DNA of 64,000 nt from Cyathus striatus (lineage: Eukaryota; Basidiomycota; Agaricomycetes; Agaricales; Nidulariaceae), in NCBI GenBank assembly GCA_025738555.1, contig JAOVFP010000009.1, positions 2,976,001-3,040,000 of the forward strand. The letters run 5' to 3'. Below, in pieces: positions 44,589-56,318 of this stretch. The position numbers and the translations under genes are program-made. The notes under the pieces were generated by a model. That model was not told where the DNA came from and did not search any database. It saw only the letters and a program-made list of their open reading frames with translations. Each line of letters opens with the position of its first letter. Positions within the stretch are counted from its first letter, which is position 1.

Positions 44589-47265
44589 ATGACCTGGGCA
44601 GATTCAAAGCAGTGGAACTGGCTGGTGGCGAAAATACCAGGTTACAACTGTGCTAGGGATGAAGGGAAGTCGACACCATGGCTAAGGAACTTGTATTCAG
44701 ATTGGGAGGATACATGGGGTCGACCAACAGCCACCAAAGAAGAAATGGACAAGTGGAATGTGTACGGTGAAAAGGCAGATATTAAGAAGTGGAAAGAAAT
44801 GCGTGGTGTAAGTATTCATCTATTTTTAATGTGAATAAATGGCTTACATTGTGCATAGAGGCTTAGCCGTTGGTTCCGCAATTACATCCGCAACTCTCTG
44901 TCTTCCAAAGGTCTTCTCAATATCAAGCAGAGGCCTCAGGCAAAAGGGGAGACCGTGACACAGGAATGGCAAGTTTACTACATGCTGTATGAGGAATACA
45001 TGGATGCACTCATCGATGATGAGTGGGATGAGTACCAACATTCGAGTCAGAAGGATTCTGAGCCTATTTCACGCTACGAATTCGAAAACAAGTCAATCAA
45101 GAGACATTATGAGCTTGAAACCCAGGATGTAAAGGACGAGGTACAGGCGCACCTACAAGAGTTGTGTCAAAAGAGGAGTGGGGTGATTCCAAAGGACGAA
45201 AGCATTGCAGCAAGAAATATAGCATACGACACGTAAGTAAAACACATTTCTATATGATGTAACATATGTAAGACTCACATTTTCGTTTAGGGCGATAAAG
45301 AAGCTTGAAGCAGCCCTCACTGAAACAATTCCAGAACTTTCAAAACGCACTGGGTGGAACTTCACTGTACTTGCAGGTGGGCCATGTCCGTCACGTGGTG
45401 GAACGATGGATGCAGCGATGTAAGTTGATCATAAAAGATTCATATTTACTCACTAAAATCATGTAGCTACCACTATGGTGGTGACGAGGAGGGAAATTCC
45501 TGGGAGACATGGATGGGAAGTGCGAATTTTGGAGAACAAATTTCGGATAAATTTGATGACTTCCTAAATCACTGCTTCTGTAAGTGTGCTTGTCTTTCAG
45601 TAAGACATACCAACTAAGTTTCTAAAGCCATAGATGAGTGTGATTCACGCAGCCTTGACGCAGACATTATATGTTCAGATGGACAATCCAGTGGTAAAGG
45701 TAAAGGAAAAGGGAAAGAAGGAGCACAAGAGCATATTCAGGAAACAGAGGACGAAAATATCGATGCTGGTCCTACTCTACAACCAGTTGAGTATGTGACC
45801 ACTTCTGATGGGAGCCGTATGAGTAGAAACGAGGCTGACCGTCTTGATCGCATGAATAAAATTGATAGCGTAATGAAGGAGATGAAGGCGAACTGGGAAA
45901 AAGAAGGTCATCCACCCAGTATCGCCAAGAAGGTTGTCAAGCATGGTCCCAGGAAACCAAAAGGAAGTGTCAATGTGACACCTCGCAGATCTTCCCGTCT
46001 AGCTACGATAGACGATGAGTTACCTCAGTAAGAGCTTACCCCCTTTATCATTGTGCAAACAACTGACGGACCATTCATTTCGTCAGTGCTAATGATATAA
46101 CTATAGCAAATAATGAACAGAGCATTGAGAAGTACGTATATACATGTTAGACCAACCACATACTTACAAACTATATGTAGGTTAACTTCTGAAGCTGCAG
46201 TAGAATGTCAAAGTAGTGGTATTCGGTGGGTACTATTACATTCTATCAATCATTATTCATTCATTCTATTCTAGGGCAACTTCCCAACCACCTGTCAATG
46301 CGGGAGACACATCCGATCATGATGAAAGCTCGCAACTGGAAAGGACAACAGCCGATGGGTTAGCGGACATGGCTAGCATGGCTACGAGTTCCATTTACCA
46401 GGAGGAGCATACTACATGGTAAGCATGGCTTACACTTATCATCGGAATCTGTTATCACTGACTTTCCTAATAGTAGAAAGTCTACAGACAATGTGAGTTC
46501 TCCTGGCGAAGATAGCATCGATTCATTGCCGAAATACGCCCAACAATATGTCAAGTATTTGACTAATGTTTCATCTGACCCACGCTGGAAGGCACTTATC
46601 AAAGAATGGCAAAATTTCGAGCAGAAAATGCCTGAGGAATCTGTAAGTAACCATCCTTCATCAAAAGCTACAACCAGTATACTTATATATTATAACAGCC
46701 TTTTCCTACGACAAAACGTCCCAAAGAATTGGCATGGTGGATTCGTCGTCATCGGAGTACATCTGCAGTACCGCAAATAACCGCGTCCGAATTTGGCAGT
46801 TCATGGATTACATGGTGGACCGAAATGCAACCCAAATGGCGTAAAGCTAGCCGTACTCGGTCGATTCCATCAGAGAATTGTCAATGGGGAACATTGTTCC
46901 GCGGCGGTGCATTGGGATTATGCAGCGTTGTGGTATCTCTGTCTTGGTGGGTCAGCACAATTCAAAAGTCGTCAGACGGCCCGACAGAAACTTCGGAAAG
47001 CCTTTGGGAAGCAGTAGAAGACATAACATGGGTCTTCCAGCAATTTGGCGCACTCCCTGGACCAGTTGCAACAAAACGAGTTTTGGAAACGGACGCTGCC
47101 CCAGAGAAGCTAAGAAAGCGGTATGTATATCCATCACTATTTAATACATGTTATGATAGCTTATTTCTGTCTACAGCAGAAAGAAGCACTGAGCAGGAAA
47201 ATGTACCAGCTCCGAAGGTTTCCGTCGATATAGTATCAGTTCATTCAGTCTTGATCTTCAATTAG
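44589..47265 (+). CDS. Companion gene carried by the KDZ element, hypothetical protein
   Basis: The start is ATG at 44589 (MTWADSKQWNWLVAKIPGY). Successive exons join in phase through short introns (44808-44858, about 45233-45290, 45420-45466, 45581-45632 and others). They encode WFRNYIRNSLSSKG, then TGWNFTVLAGGPCPSRGGT, YHYGGDEEGNSWETWM and KFDDFLNHCF. A Lys/Gly and Arg-rich AT-hook-like stretch follows (RKPKGSVNVTPRRSSRL), and a C-terminal domain with several Trp (ELAWWIRRHRS, SSWITWWTEMQPKWRK, VVVSLSWWV). I recall this architecture as an uncharacterised Agaricomycete family abundant near transposons. The frame looks intact. The 3' end is at 47265, or at 47233 if the last intron (about 47122-47176) is removed. 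Its function is unknown, possibly an accessory DNA-binding protein of the element. Confidence 0.75.
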
Positions 47266-49590
47266 AGTCGTTTATTTAAATCGTTTTAATTCGGTATCAA
47301 CTATTTCTCTCGACTAAAACTCATTTTAATTCTGATTGAGCTACGCACTGCTTATTTCACTTTAATTTACATTGCTTCGAACCATTCCTTATTTCAAATA
47401 AGTAGATATAAACACAGGTTGATCGATAATTCATTTAATTTGTTGAGTGTGCAAGAACACAGCTGGGGGGACAGAAATTAAAACAAAAATATTGTATTGC
47501 ACTGCTACTTATCTACTTATATACATAACCACATATATTTTTCATACGAGATGCTGTCAGAGAGACTGATAGCGAGGGGGGAAGAGGCGGTGGTTTCATT
47601 TTACGTAGAGATGTGGGTGGGGGTGGCCCATATCCTGCCCCCTCGTTATTCCTCGCTTCCTCTTTCCCCTTTACCCCGATATGTTTTGCTGTTAGCGTGT
47701 CTCCCGCCACCTTGTCATTCCTCCCTTCCACTTTCCTTTTATTCTCCGAACGTTTCGCTGTTCGCGTGTCGTGCCATTGTTCGCGTCAAGATCCTTATGC
47801 ACATGACAGTAATTCTATGCCGCTCCGAGTGGGAAATTAATCACCATACTGTAGTTCGGTTGCTGTAGGGAAGGGGGTGCTGTATTCTATGGTTTCTCTT
47901 TCATTTTCCGCATTTTCATTGTGTATTTTTGTTCTCATGTATAGATGTATGTTTCTAAATGTTATAATAACACTAAAATAGTCTTAAATCGATCATTTTT
48001 GCTTTACAAACACTTATCTAAGTCCCTGAAGTTCTTAAGTTTTAAGCATGCGCTAGCAAGAGTTGGATGTATCCGGTCTGAGAGCAAAAGCATTGGGGCA
48101 CTATTTTGTCTATTCACCATTAAGACATAGTTTCTGAGAGACTCGGATTCATTTCATTGCACATGCTTTTCTTGTAAAACTTTGTTTTACATTTTTTACA
48201 CTGTATCTTACAATGCTATCATGGTAATCTACTGGTAAACTTTGCCTCCTTGGAAGTGAAAAGCTATAAACACAAGAAATGAGGTGATCTGGAGAATTAG
48301 AATGGGTTTATGAAATTTAATGTCTCGAAGTCATAGTAGTAGTCATGCGAACAAATGTTGTTTTTAAAATTTAACATATAATCGACGTGAAGGGCAGTGA
48401 GATAGCTGTGTTAATCATTTCACATTTGTGGTATGGAAGACGTTTGAAGTCGAGTCACTGCAATCTACTGCTTATTATTTATTCAGATATAAAATATTAT
48501 TTGTGCCGCCCATGCCTACCTTCCACAGGCGCTTGAATCGACAACCACAACTGCACGAGAAATATCTTCCTTCCCATGTATCTGATACGTATACAATATA
48601 TGTAATAATTGCTTATGATTGGGTGTAATAAAGTACGCGCTGTCTCATTTCTGTCCATTACCAAGTAGATCCACTACTGTACAAATGTTCAGCGTAATTT
48701 CCTTCATCCGCTGGCATCTGACAGTGTCGGAGACGGCCATATCTGGTAAACACACTGAAAATACTCAAAGTCAGTTCGCAATCTACAAAACCATAGAAAA
48801 AGATAAGGGAAAGGCTGGCTCGACGGCTTCAATTATGAAGAACACCAGTGGGACTGTCACAATTAGCAAAGACACAATAGTCAATGCTATTTCCGATGGA
48901 CACCGGGTTACTAATAGTGAGCTTCTCGACGACGAAACGGTGATTGGTAGTGCTGACAGACAATTTTTGAAGGCTATGATTATCGTAAATATAGTATGCA
49001 TAAATACATAGCAGAACTCACGAGAGAGCATAGTTGAACAGAGTTTAAGTTGGACTGAAGTCTGATAGCATCAAGACAACGTTGTAAGAAACTTCAGCTC
49101 AGCGTGAGAAAAGCAAAGGAACAAAAACATTTCATGAAAAACATAGCTTCCCAGTCAATGAAAGACTATCTTATTGTTTTGATATTATCTTCCCATTCGG
49201 AGCGGCATAATTGATAAAAATGTAAGGCATTTCAATTAAGCGTGGGAAATACACTTGAACAAAATATTTCATGAAAAAAATAGCTTCATAATCGATTTAA
49301 GACTATTTTAGTGTTATTATAACATTTAAAATATACATCTATACATAAGAACAAAAATGTACAATGAAAAAGCGGAAAATGAAAGAGAAACTGTAGGTAA
49401 GTGGGAACGGCAAAATAGATACTATGTGCCATATATGGTATGGATATCACTTGCCTCTCGACAACATTTGCATTAAAAACACTGTGTATTATGTATGCTC
49501 ATACTTGTATATAACAAAACTCTTAATCTGCTTTAAAAACTATAAGTAATACGAATTCAATGCTAGACAGCATGTACATTGATTGTAATA
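47266..49590. other. KDZ interior with diverged repeats, no supported gene
   Basis: The segment 47885-48000 is inverted relative to 49275-49400 (landmarks TTTCTCTTTCATTTTCCGC, CACTAAAATAGTCTTAAATC). A unit of about 90 bp at 49097-49190 is repeated directly at 49239-49324. The motif ATGCCGCTCCGA occurs at 47816 and inverted near 49205. A 130-codon ORF at 48619-49011 shows no recognisable domain. A run of GGCCAAA/CCAAGGCC words lies at 49680-49770. Confidence 0.4.
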
Positions 49591-49879
49591 CAAATCTTTT
49601 GTTATTCAGCTTTATTCACCCAAGGCAGTGCGGTGATTTGAAATGACAGCAGGAGCTGGTATGTTGTACCCCTTGGATGTGCCACGACCTGGCCAAACCA
49701 AGGCCAAACAATATGAAGGCCATAACAAACAAGCCACCAAACAAGCCGGGCCAATGCCAAATAACGAGAGGCCACAGCCAAATAATACATGTCATGTTAC
49801 GAGTTCAATGTATCTCAGCTAATACTTGTACATCGCTCATGCATTGTTGAATGTAAATGATTTAATATATGTACAATAG

Positions 49880-50450
49880 CATTTTGAGCAAGGGTAACTT
49901 AAGACAGAATAAAATAATGGAATGAGATGATGTAATTGATATAAAATAGATATGTGAGCAGGGGATAGTAGAGACAGAATTAAAAAATTAACTGAGATTG
50001 ATTGAATTCATAAATGAAAGCTTGTGAGCATGAGGTGCTAGAGACAGTATAAAATAATGAACTGAGAGTGACTAAATTGATATAAGACAGCTTTGTGAGC
50101 AGGGGTTAGTTGAGACAGGTGAAATAATTAACTGGGAGTGAGTTAACAGATATAAGATAGCTTTGTGAGTAGGGGTTATTTGAGACAGGTGAACTACTTT
50201 GATTAACTGGGATTGACTAAATTGATATAAGAAAGCTTTGTGGGCAGGGGTTGGTTGAGACAGGTGGACTACTTTGATTAACTGGGAGTGACTAAATTGA
50301 TATGGGATAGCTTTGTTAGCAAGAGTTAGTTGAGACAGGTGAAATAAATTGATAAAGTGAGAATGAATGATAGCTTTGTGAGCAGGGGTTAGTTGAGACA
50401 GATGGAATAATTAATGAGAGTGAGTAAATTGATATTAAATAGCTTAGTAA
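49880..50450 (+). repeat. Tandem array of a 65-75 bp unit
   Basis: About eight units contain GATATAAGATAGCTTTGTGAG, shortened here to its parts GATATAAGA and AGCTTTGTGAG, followed by CAGGGGTTAGTTGAGACAG and TTAACTGGGAGTGA. The array sits just inside the right terminal array of the KDZ element and has no counterpart that I can see at the left end. Confidence 0.8.
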
Positions 50451-50454
50451 TCAG

Positions 50455-52149
50455 TAAAAATAAATCAAGAAAAATGATCACTACATATTATACTAATATC
50501 AGACACACACCCTAATACTCTGTACATTATCACTTATCAGTCTCCCCATATTATACAAAATTACAGCCTAGTAATCACTAACCATCAAATGAGTGCCAGT
50601 GATCACTGCCTATTAATCTCCATATAATTACATTGGAGTGCTCCCATATTATACCAATATTATACCCTAGTAATCACTAACTATAAACAAATGAGTGTCA
50701 ATAATCATTGCCTATTAATTTCCAAATGATCACATTTGAGTGTACCCATACTATACTAATATTATACTGTAGTAATCACTGCCAATTATTCTCCAAATGA
50801 TCACATTTGAGTGCCTCCATATTACACTAATATCATACCCTAGTAATCACTAACAATAAACATATAAGTGCCAATGATCACTGCCTATTAATCTCTAAAT
50901 GATCACATTTGAGTGCCCCAATAATATACTAATATTATATGCAAGTAATCACTAACTATGAACAAATGAGTGCCAATGATCACTACCTATTAATCTCCAA
51001 ATGATCACATTTGAGTGCCACCACAATATACCAATATTATACCCTAGTAATCACTAACTATAAACAAATGAGTGTTAATAATCACTGCTTATTAATTTCC
51101 AAATGATCACATTTGAGTGTACCCATACTATACTAATATTATACTGTAGTAATCACTGCCTATTATTCTCCAAATGATCACATTTGAGTGCCTCCATATT
51201 ACACTAATATCATACCCTAGTAATCACTAACAATAAACATATAAGTGCCAATGATCACTGCCTATTAATCTCTAAATGATCACATTTGAGTGCCCCAATA
51301 ATATACTAATATTATATGCAAGTAATCACTAACTATGAACAAATGAGTGCCAATGATCACTACCTATTAATCTCCAATGATCACATTTGAGTGCCAATGA
51401 TCACTACCTATTAATCTCCAATGATCACATTTGAGTGCCACCACAATATACCAATATTATACCCTAGTAATCACTAACTATAAACAAATGAGTGCCAATG
51501 ATCACTACCTATTAATCTCCAAATGATCACATTTGAGTGCCACCACAATATACCAATATTATACCCTATTAATCACTAACTATAAACAAATGAGTGCCAA
51601 TGATCACTGCTTATTAATCTCCAAATGATCACATTTGAGTGCCCCCACAATATACCAATATTATACCCTGTTAATCACTAACTATGAACAAATGAGTGCC
51701 AATGATCACTACCTATTAATCTCCAAATGATCACATTTGAGTGCCACCACAATATACCAATATTATACCCTGTTAATCACTAACTATGAACAAATGAGTA
51801 CCAATGATCACTGCCTATTAATCTCCAAATGATCACATTTGAGTGCCCCCACAATATACTAATATTATACCCTATTAATCACTGACTCTGAACAAATGAG
51901 TGTCAATGATCACTGCCTATGAATCTCCAAATGATCACATTTGAGTGCCCCAATAATATACTAATATTATACCCTATTAATCACTAACAATAAACAAATG
52001 AGTGCCAATGATCACTGCCTAACATTCACCAATCACACTACTTAGTATTCACCCAATACACCTTATAAAAATGGCACTCAATTTTGCCTGGATTTTATGA
52101 TTGCGGCACTCATATTTTCAGGCTAATTGGTGAATAAATTGGCTGACAC
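50455..52149 (-). repeat. KDZ right terminal array, 102-bp units, inverted
   Basis: These are the same units as at 34464-36150 but reverse-complemented: GAGTGCCAATGATCACTGCC, CCAAATGATCACATTTGAGT and ATACCAATATTATACCCTA. The array ends with the 150-bp terminal segment that mirrors the left end. Groups of units are themselves duplicated (for example around 50700-50960 versus 51060-51320). Confidence 0.9.
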
Positions 52150-52154
52150 TTATG

Positions 52155-52939
52155 AAACAACACCATGCATAATCGATTGCTCAACTCAAATATTCCATTA
52201 TCATGTATATATGAACTACACATTAAGTACAGTTTATAATAGATCATTTGTATAGGTTGTAAAGGTTTTTGTGCATGTAATAATGTTTAATTGGCCAAAC
52301 TCCTATTAACTATATAGCTGTGATTTTCATTCTTTAATAACTTTTGAAGGAGTGAACATAAGACCATGGTTTATAGAGAGAAATTACACTACTTTTTTGT
52401 GCCAATAATCATATCAGGCTAGATTTTTGATTCTGCAACCGTAACATGTAATTTGGGTGTGTATAACAATGGGTTCCCATACATACAGGACTTTTAATAA
52501 AATTCTGTATAGATAAAATTATTTACACAATATAATAGTGCAATTTTGCTCTATAAACTATAGCAATACAATGTGATCTCAGAAAGATATTTGAGAAACA
52601 AGTTCTGAAACCAACATAAGGCACAGCCACCAGCAGAACCTATTTCGGAAGATCGCCTGATTGATTGATACAAGTTGTCACAATGTCACAGCTGTCACCA
52701 TGTTTTAACCAGTATTTATAAGAGAATATAAGAATTCATACATATTACACTACTTAAATAACATATTTACGACATCTATCATAACATTAGTTAAAGTAGG
52801 AGTGAAAAGAGCAAAGAAAAGTATGAAGAAACATCCAGGAAATGCGAAGAACAGAACTGGGTCAAGATTTGTGACACTTTTGGTCACATGGTGTGACTGT
52901 CACGTCACCAGCCTTGTGAGAGCGTTGTGCACCCCCAGT
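52155..52939 (-). mobile_element. Partial copy of a TGGGGGTGCAC-ended DNA element
   Basis: This stretch is the reverse complement of 55032-55745, the left half of the complete element at 55032-56311. Landmarks are ATTCCATTATCATGTATATA near 52192, GGGTGTGTATAACAATGGG near 52455 and TGTGCACCCCCA at the end. Its other half is missing: the KDZ element abuts it at 52149, so KDZ apparently inserted into or replaced part of this copy. It is less than about 15% diverged from its sister by eye. Confidence 0.8.
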
Positions 52940-54009
52940 TTATCTCTCCGTTATCTTCACGGTTCCGGTTCGGATCCGAATTTTTCTTTTCCTTTTCGTC
53001 AGGCCCGGACGCGGTCTCAACTGAGCTCCGCCAAGTTCCAACTCTCCGCTGTCTTTGTCGAACACTCTACTCGATGATGAGTCGAACTGGTACTCTTGGG
53101 TGTGTTGCCTATCCTGTGCTTCTACTTTTACAACATACCGTTGACGCTAATAGATCTGCCCTATGAATTGCCGTGCTGCTGGGCTCATATTCTTCTAGTG
53201 CTTGCACTACCATGTCAAACGCAATACTCACCCCAATCGTCTGATGTATATCCCTCAGCGCTGTACCCTTTCTCTGACTCTCCAAGTGCCGCAGGCTACT
53301 GGGTGAACGCATAACTACCTCATTTCTGCCGTAATCTGTCGTCGCTGAAGCATGAAGCATATATGCAAACCGTTGCGTATGGTATGCCCAGGGTTGGTTC
53401 GGCTGTGCTTGCGATTGGAGTAGGGCAGGTATTAGGTTTGTCCTTTCCGTGTTTACGTTCTGTTACTGTCCGCAAAGCTAACTTACTTTGCAGTGACTGG
53501 CTACGTCTAGAACGCTTCCCTCCACGGTCTGTGTTCGTGACCATCCATGATGATCCATCTTACGTAGTCCTTGAAACACCTCTCTTCAGCTCCCTACTTC
53601 CACTATGAGCAGCTGTGTAAACGTATGGAAGACGCAAACTGATTCAGAGATGGGAGTTATATGGCTTTCAGAGTGGCCGAGAGGGAGGAGATGGTCGCTT
53701 TGTAATTGGACGTGCTGGAGAGGGAGGAGAGAATGAGGAGGGAAGGGGTGGTGATCGATGTTGTGGAGTAGCGAGGTAGCAACAACTGTGCTTAAGGTCG
53801 GCTTACAATTCCATTCTCTTCCGCGATGTACTAAAGAAGCGGTACTAGCTCCCTTCCAGAGTTTCTTGGTATCAGCCGGAAGCGCAACTAGTCATGGAAA
53901 GATGAACCGTTCTCCACATTCTCCCTTAATCCACACATCCTTCAGTCACCAATATCGTGAGGACCTGCTTCGAGATTCTCAATCCCCCTTAGTTCCATAC
54001 ACCATGATC
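52940..54009. other. GC-richer stretch between two element copies, unidentified
   Basis: Overlapping ORFs exist on both strands. The minus-strand frame 53360-53109 encodes SLRHLESQRKGTALRDIHQT and FDMVVQALEEYEPSSTAIH. It reads like a piece of a real protein, but I do not recognise it. Base composition is closer to the gene fragment at 54010-55020 than to the flanking AT-rich transposon arms, so both may have been captured together. Confidence 0.35.
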
Positions 54010-55020
54010 TAGCGTACGACATTCACCCCCGCCGAACCGATGATCGAAGACATCCTAAGCGGCATCATACCCAGCAACATCGCCTCGCCCAGGCACCTCC
54101 TCTTCCCTTTCTACTCATCATACTAATCGGACAAGCCGAGTCAAGGCGCTAATGGCGAGAACGAATACGACGAAAAGGAAGCTGAGATGGACGAGTGGCC
54201 CTTGGGCGATGCGCATCCTGTGTGGACTGTCATTCGTCTCCAACCACCCCATACCATACACCATGAGCGTACGTCCCCTCTTCCTTCCTTCCTTCCTCTC
54301 TCCACTAACTATACTATGAACCAGACATTCACCCCCACAGAGCCGATGGATGAGGAAATTCTGAGTGACATCGTGCCCAGCAATATCGTCTCGCGCCAGG
54401 TATCTTCCTTCTTCCCTTTCTTCTACTCATAGTGCTTATGGGACTAGCCGAGTCAAGGTGCGGATAGCGAGAATGAATACGACGCTGAAGAGCTTGAGAT
54501 GGACGAGTTGGACGATGAGCATCATGTTTGTCCTTTTCTTTTTGTTTTCTTATGTTGAAATTTTTGTGTTGATGGTGCGTGCGTGGGGTAGGAGGATAAA
54601 GGCGAAGGTTCGTCTCAGGCTGTGAAGTAGCAGGCTGTCAAGGAGAGGAAGGAGAAGAAGCTGAAGAGGAAGACGAATGAGAGGGAGTTGCAGTTGAAGA
54701 GACAGATGGATAAAGCTAAGGTTCATTCGTTCTTTCTTTCTGTCCCCACTCCTTCCCCACCTTTCTACATCACTATGCTGACTTTAATATCGTAGGTCGC
54801 AGACACTGTAAAGCGGTACTCATACTTCCTCGGACAAACCGAGCTGTTCAAGCATTTCGTAGATATTAAAGTACGCTCTCTCTCACTCCCCTTGTCTACC
54901 CTGCACCTGATACTTCGTGATAGAAAGCGCACGATCCAGAGTATGCCGCGATGCTTGATGCTCGGCCAGAGCCTAAGGGAAGGGCGAGGAAGGCGCTGCT
55001 AGGTAGGGTGATGTGGTAGC
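54010..55020 (+). pseudogene. ISWI chromatin-remodeller N-terminus, partial and internally duplicated
   Basis: The frame FTPTEPMDEEILSDIVPSNI (54327-54390) and the acidic SENEYDAEELEMDELDDEH segment (about 54465-54525) lead into QAVKERKEKKLKRKTNEREL. Next come exon 54796-54870 (KRYSYFLGQTELFKHFVDIK) and exon 54924 onward (AHDPEYAAMLDARPEPKGRARK). The LGQTELFKHFVDIK block is diagnostic of the region before the ATPase domain in ISWI-family remodellers. The first exon pair occurs twice (54018-54216 and 54325-54525). A TAG interrupts the frame near 54631, and the sequence stops at the transposon boundary at 55031 with no ATPase domain. It is a dead gene fragment. Confidence 0.8.
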
Positions 55021-55031
55021 GGTAGTCTAAG

Positions 55032-56311
55032 TGGGGGTGCACAACGCTCTCACATGGCTGGTGACGTGACGGTCACGCCATGTGACTAAAAGTGCCACAA
55101 ATCTTGACCCAGCTCTGTTCTTCGCATTTCCTGGGTGTTTCTTCATACTTTTCTTTGCTCTTTTCACTCCTACTTTAACTAATATTATGCTAGATGTGAT
55201 AAATATAGTGTAATATGTATAAATTCCTATATTCTCTTATAACTACTGGTTAAAACAAGGTGACAGGTGTGACAACTTAGTTCTGCTGGTGGCTGTGCCT
55301 TATGTGGTTGGTTTCAGAACTTGTTTCTCAAATAACTTTCTGAGATCACATTGTATTGCTATAGTTTATAGAGAAAAATTACACTATTATATTGTGTAAA
55401 TAATTTTATCTATACAGAATTTTATTAAAAACCTGTATGTATGGGAACCCATTATTATACACACCCAAATTACATGTTACAGTTGCTGAATCAAAAAACT
55501 AGCTTGATATGATTATTGGCACAAAAAAATTAGTGTAATTTCGCTCTATAAACCATAGTCTTATGTTCACAGCGATACAGTTAATAGGCATTTGGATATA
55601 ACTTTGGCCAATTCAACATTATTACATGCACAAAAACCTATACAGCATATACAAACAACCCACTACAAACTGCACCATGTGTAGTTCATATATACATGAT
55701 AATGGAATATTTGTGTTGAGCAATCGATCACACATGGTGTTGTTTGATGTCTAACCTGTGGCTGTGCCTCTGAGCTATGGGAGCGAGAACTTATACCTTA
55801 TAACTTTACGGAATCGCATCGTACGTATATGATTTATAGAGCAAATTTGTACTATTCATCGATGCAGACAATTCGTATTAACCAGAATTTTAATATCATG
55901 ATTGTAAGTACGAGATAATGCACCAATACCTGTCATATTAGTATGTTACAGCACCTTAATTAAAAATCCGGCTAATAGCAATTGTAGGCATCGTAAAATA
56001 GTGCAATTTTGCTCTATTATATATCTTCTGAAGTGTTCTCATTCAAAAGTTATAAGAGGATGAAGTTTGAGTACCTAATTGATGTGATTTTTGGCAGGGG
56101 TTTGATGCCTCCAGCAATATCCAGCACATTTTAACAAAAAAAAACATCATACAACCATAGATAATGTATTTTTATTATGACGTGACACAAAAGAGCTAGC
56201 TAAAATGTGTTGAGTGAGGAACGAGAGCAGTGGGTCAGTAGAATTTGGGGGCATGCGTGACAGATGTCACAGATCATGTGAGTCACGCTTTGCGGGCGTT
56301 GTGCACCCCCA
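55032..56311. mobile_element. Complete non-autonomous DNA element, TGGGGGTGCAC ends
   Basis: The ends are TGGGGGTGCACAACGC at 55032 and its reverse complement finishing at 56311. They are flanked by the perfect direct repeat GTCTAAG (55025-55031 and 56312-56318). Including the neighbouring A on one side, this could be an 8-bp duplication. The 1280 bp carry no transposase ORF. The left half matches, inverted, the partial copy at 52155-52939. The interior contains repeated TTTATAGAGC/GCTCTATAAA words near 55375, 55550 and 55840. Confidence 0.82.
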
Positions 56312-56318
56312 GTCTAAG

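Larger units (their letters stand above)
34464..52149. mobile_element. 17.7-kb KDZ DNA transposon
   Basis: The outer ends are inverted copies: GTGTCAGCCAATTTATTCAC begins at 34464, and its reverse complement ends at 52149. Near-identity extends about 150 bp, followed by about 1.5-kb arrays of a 102-bp unit in opposite orientation at each end. Inside lie a KDZ transposase gene (minus), a companion gene (plus), a nested solo LTR and several tandem repeats. No target duplication is seen. The right flank is the middle of another DNA element and the left flank is a retrotransposon fragment, so one flank was probably deleted or rearranged after insertion. Confidence 0.85.

Noticed and set aside
48619..49011. 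A 130-codon ORF inside the KDZ element
   Set aside because: No domain is visible and it lies in a stretch of diverged repeats; it is not counted as a gene.
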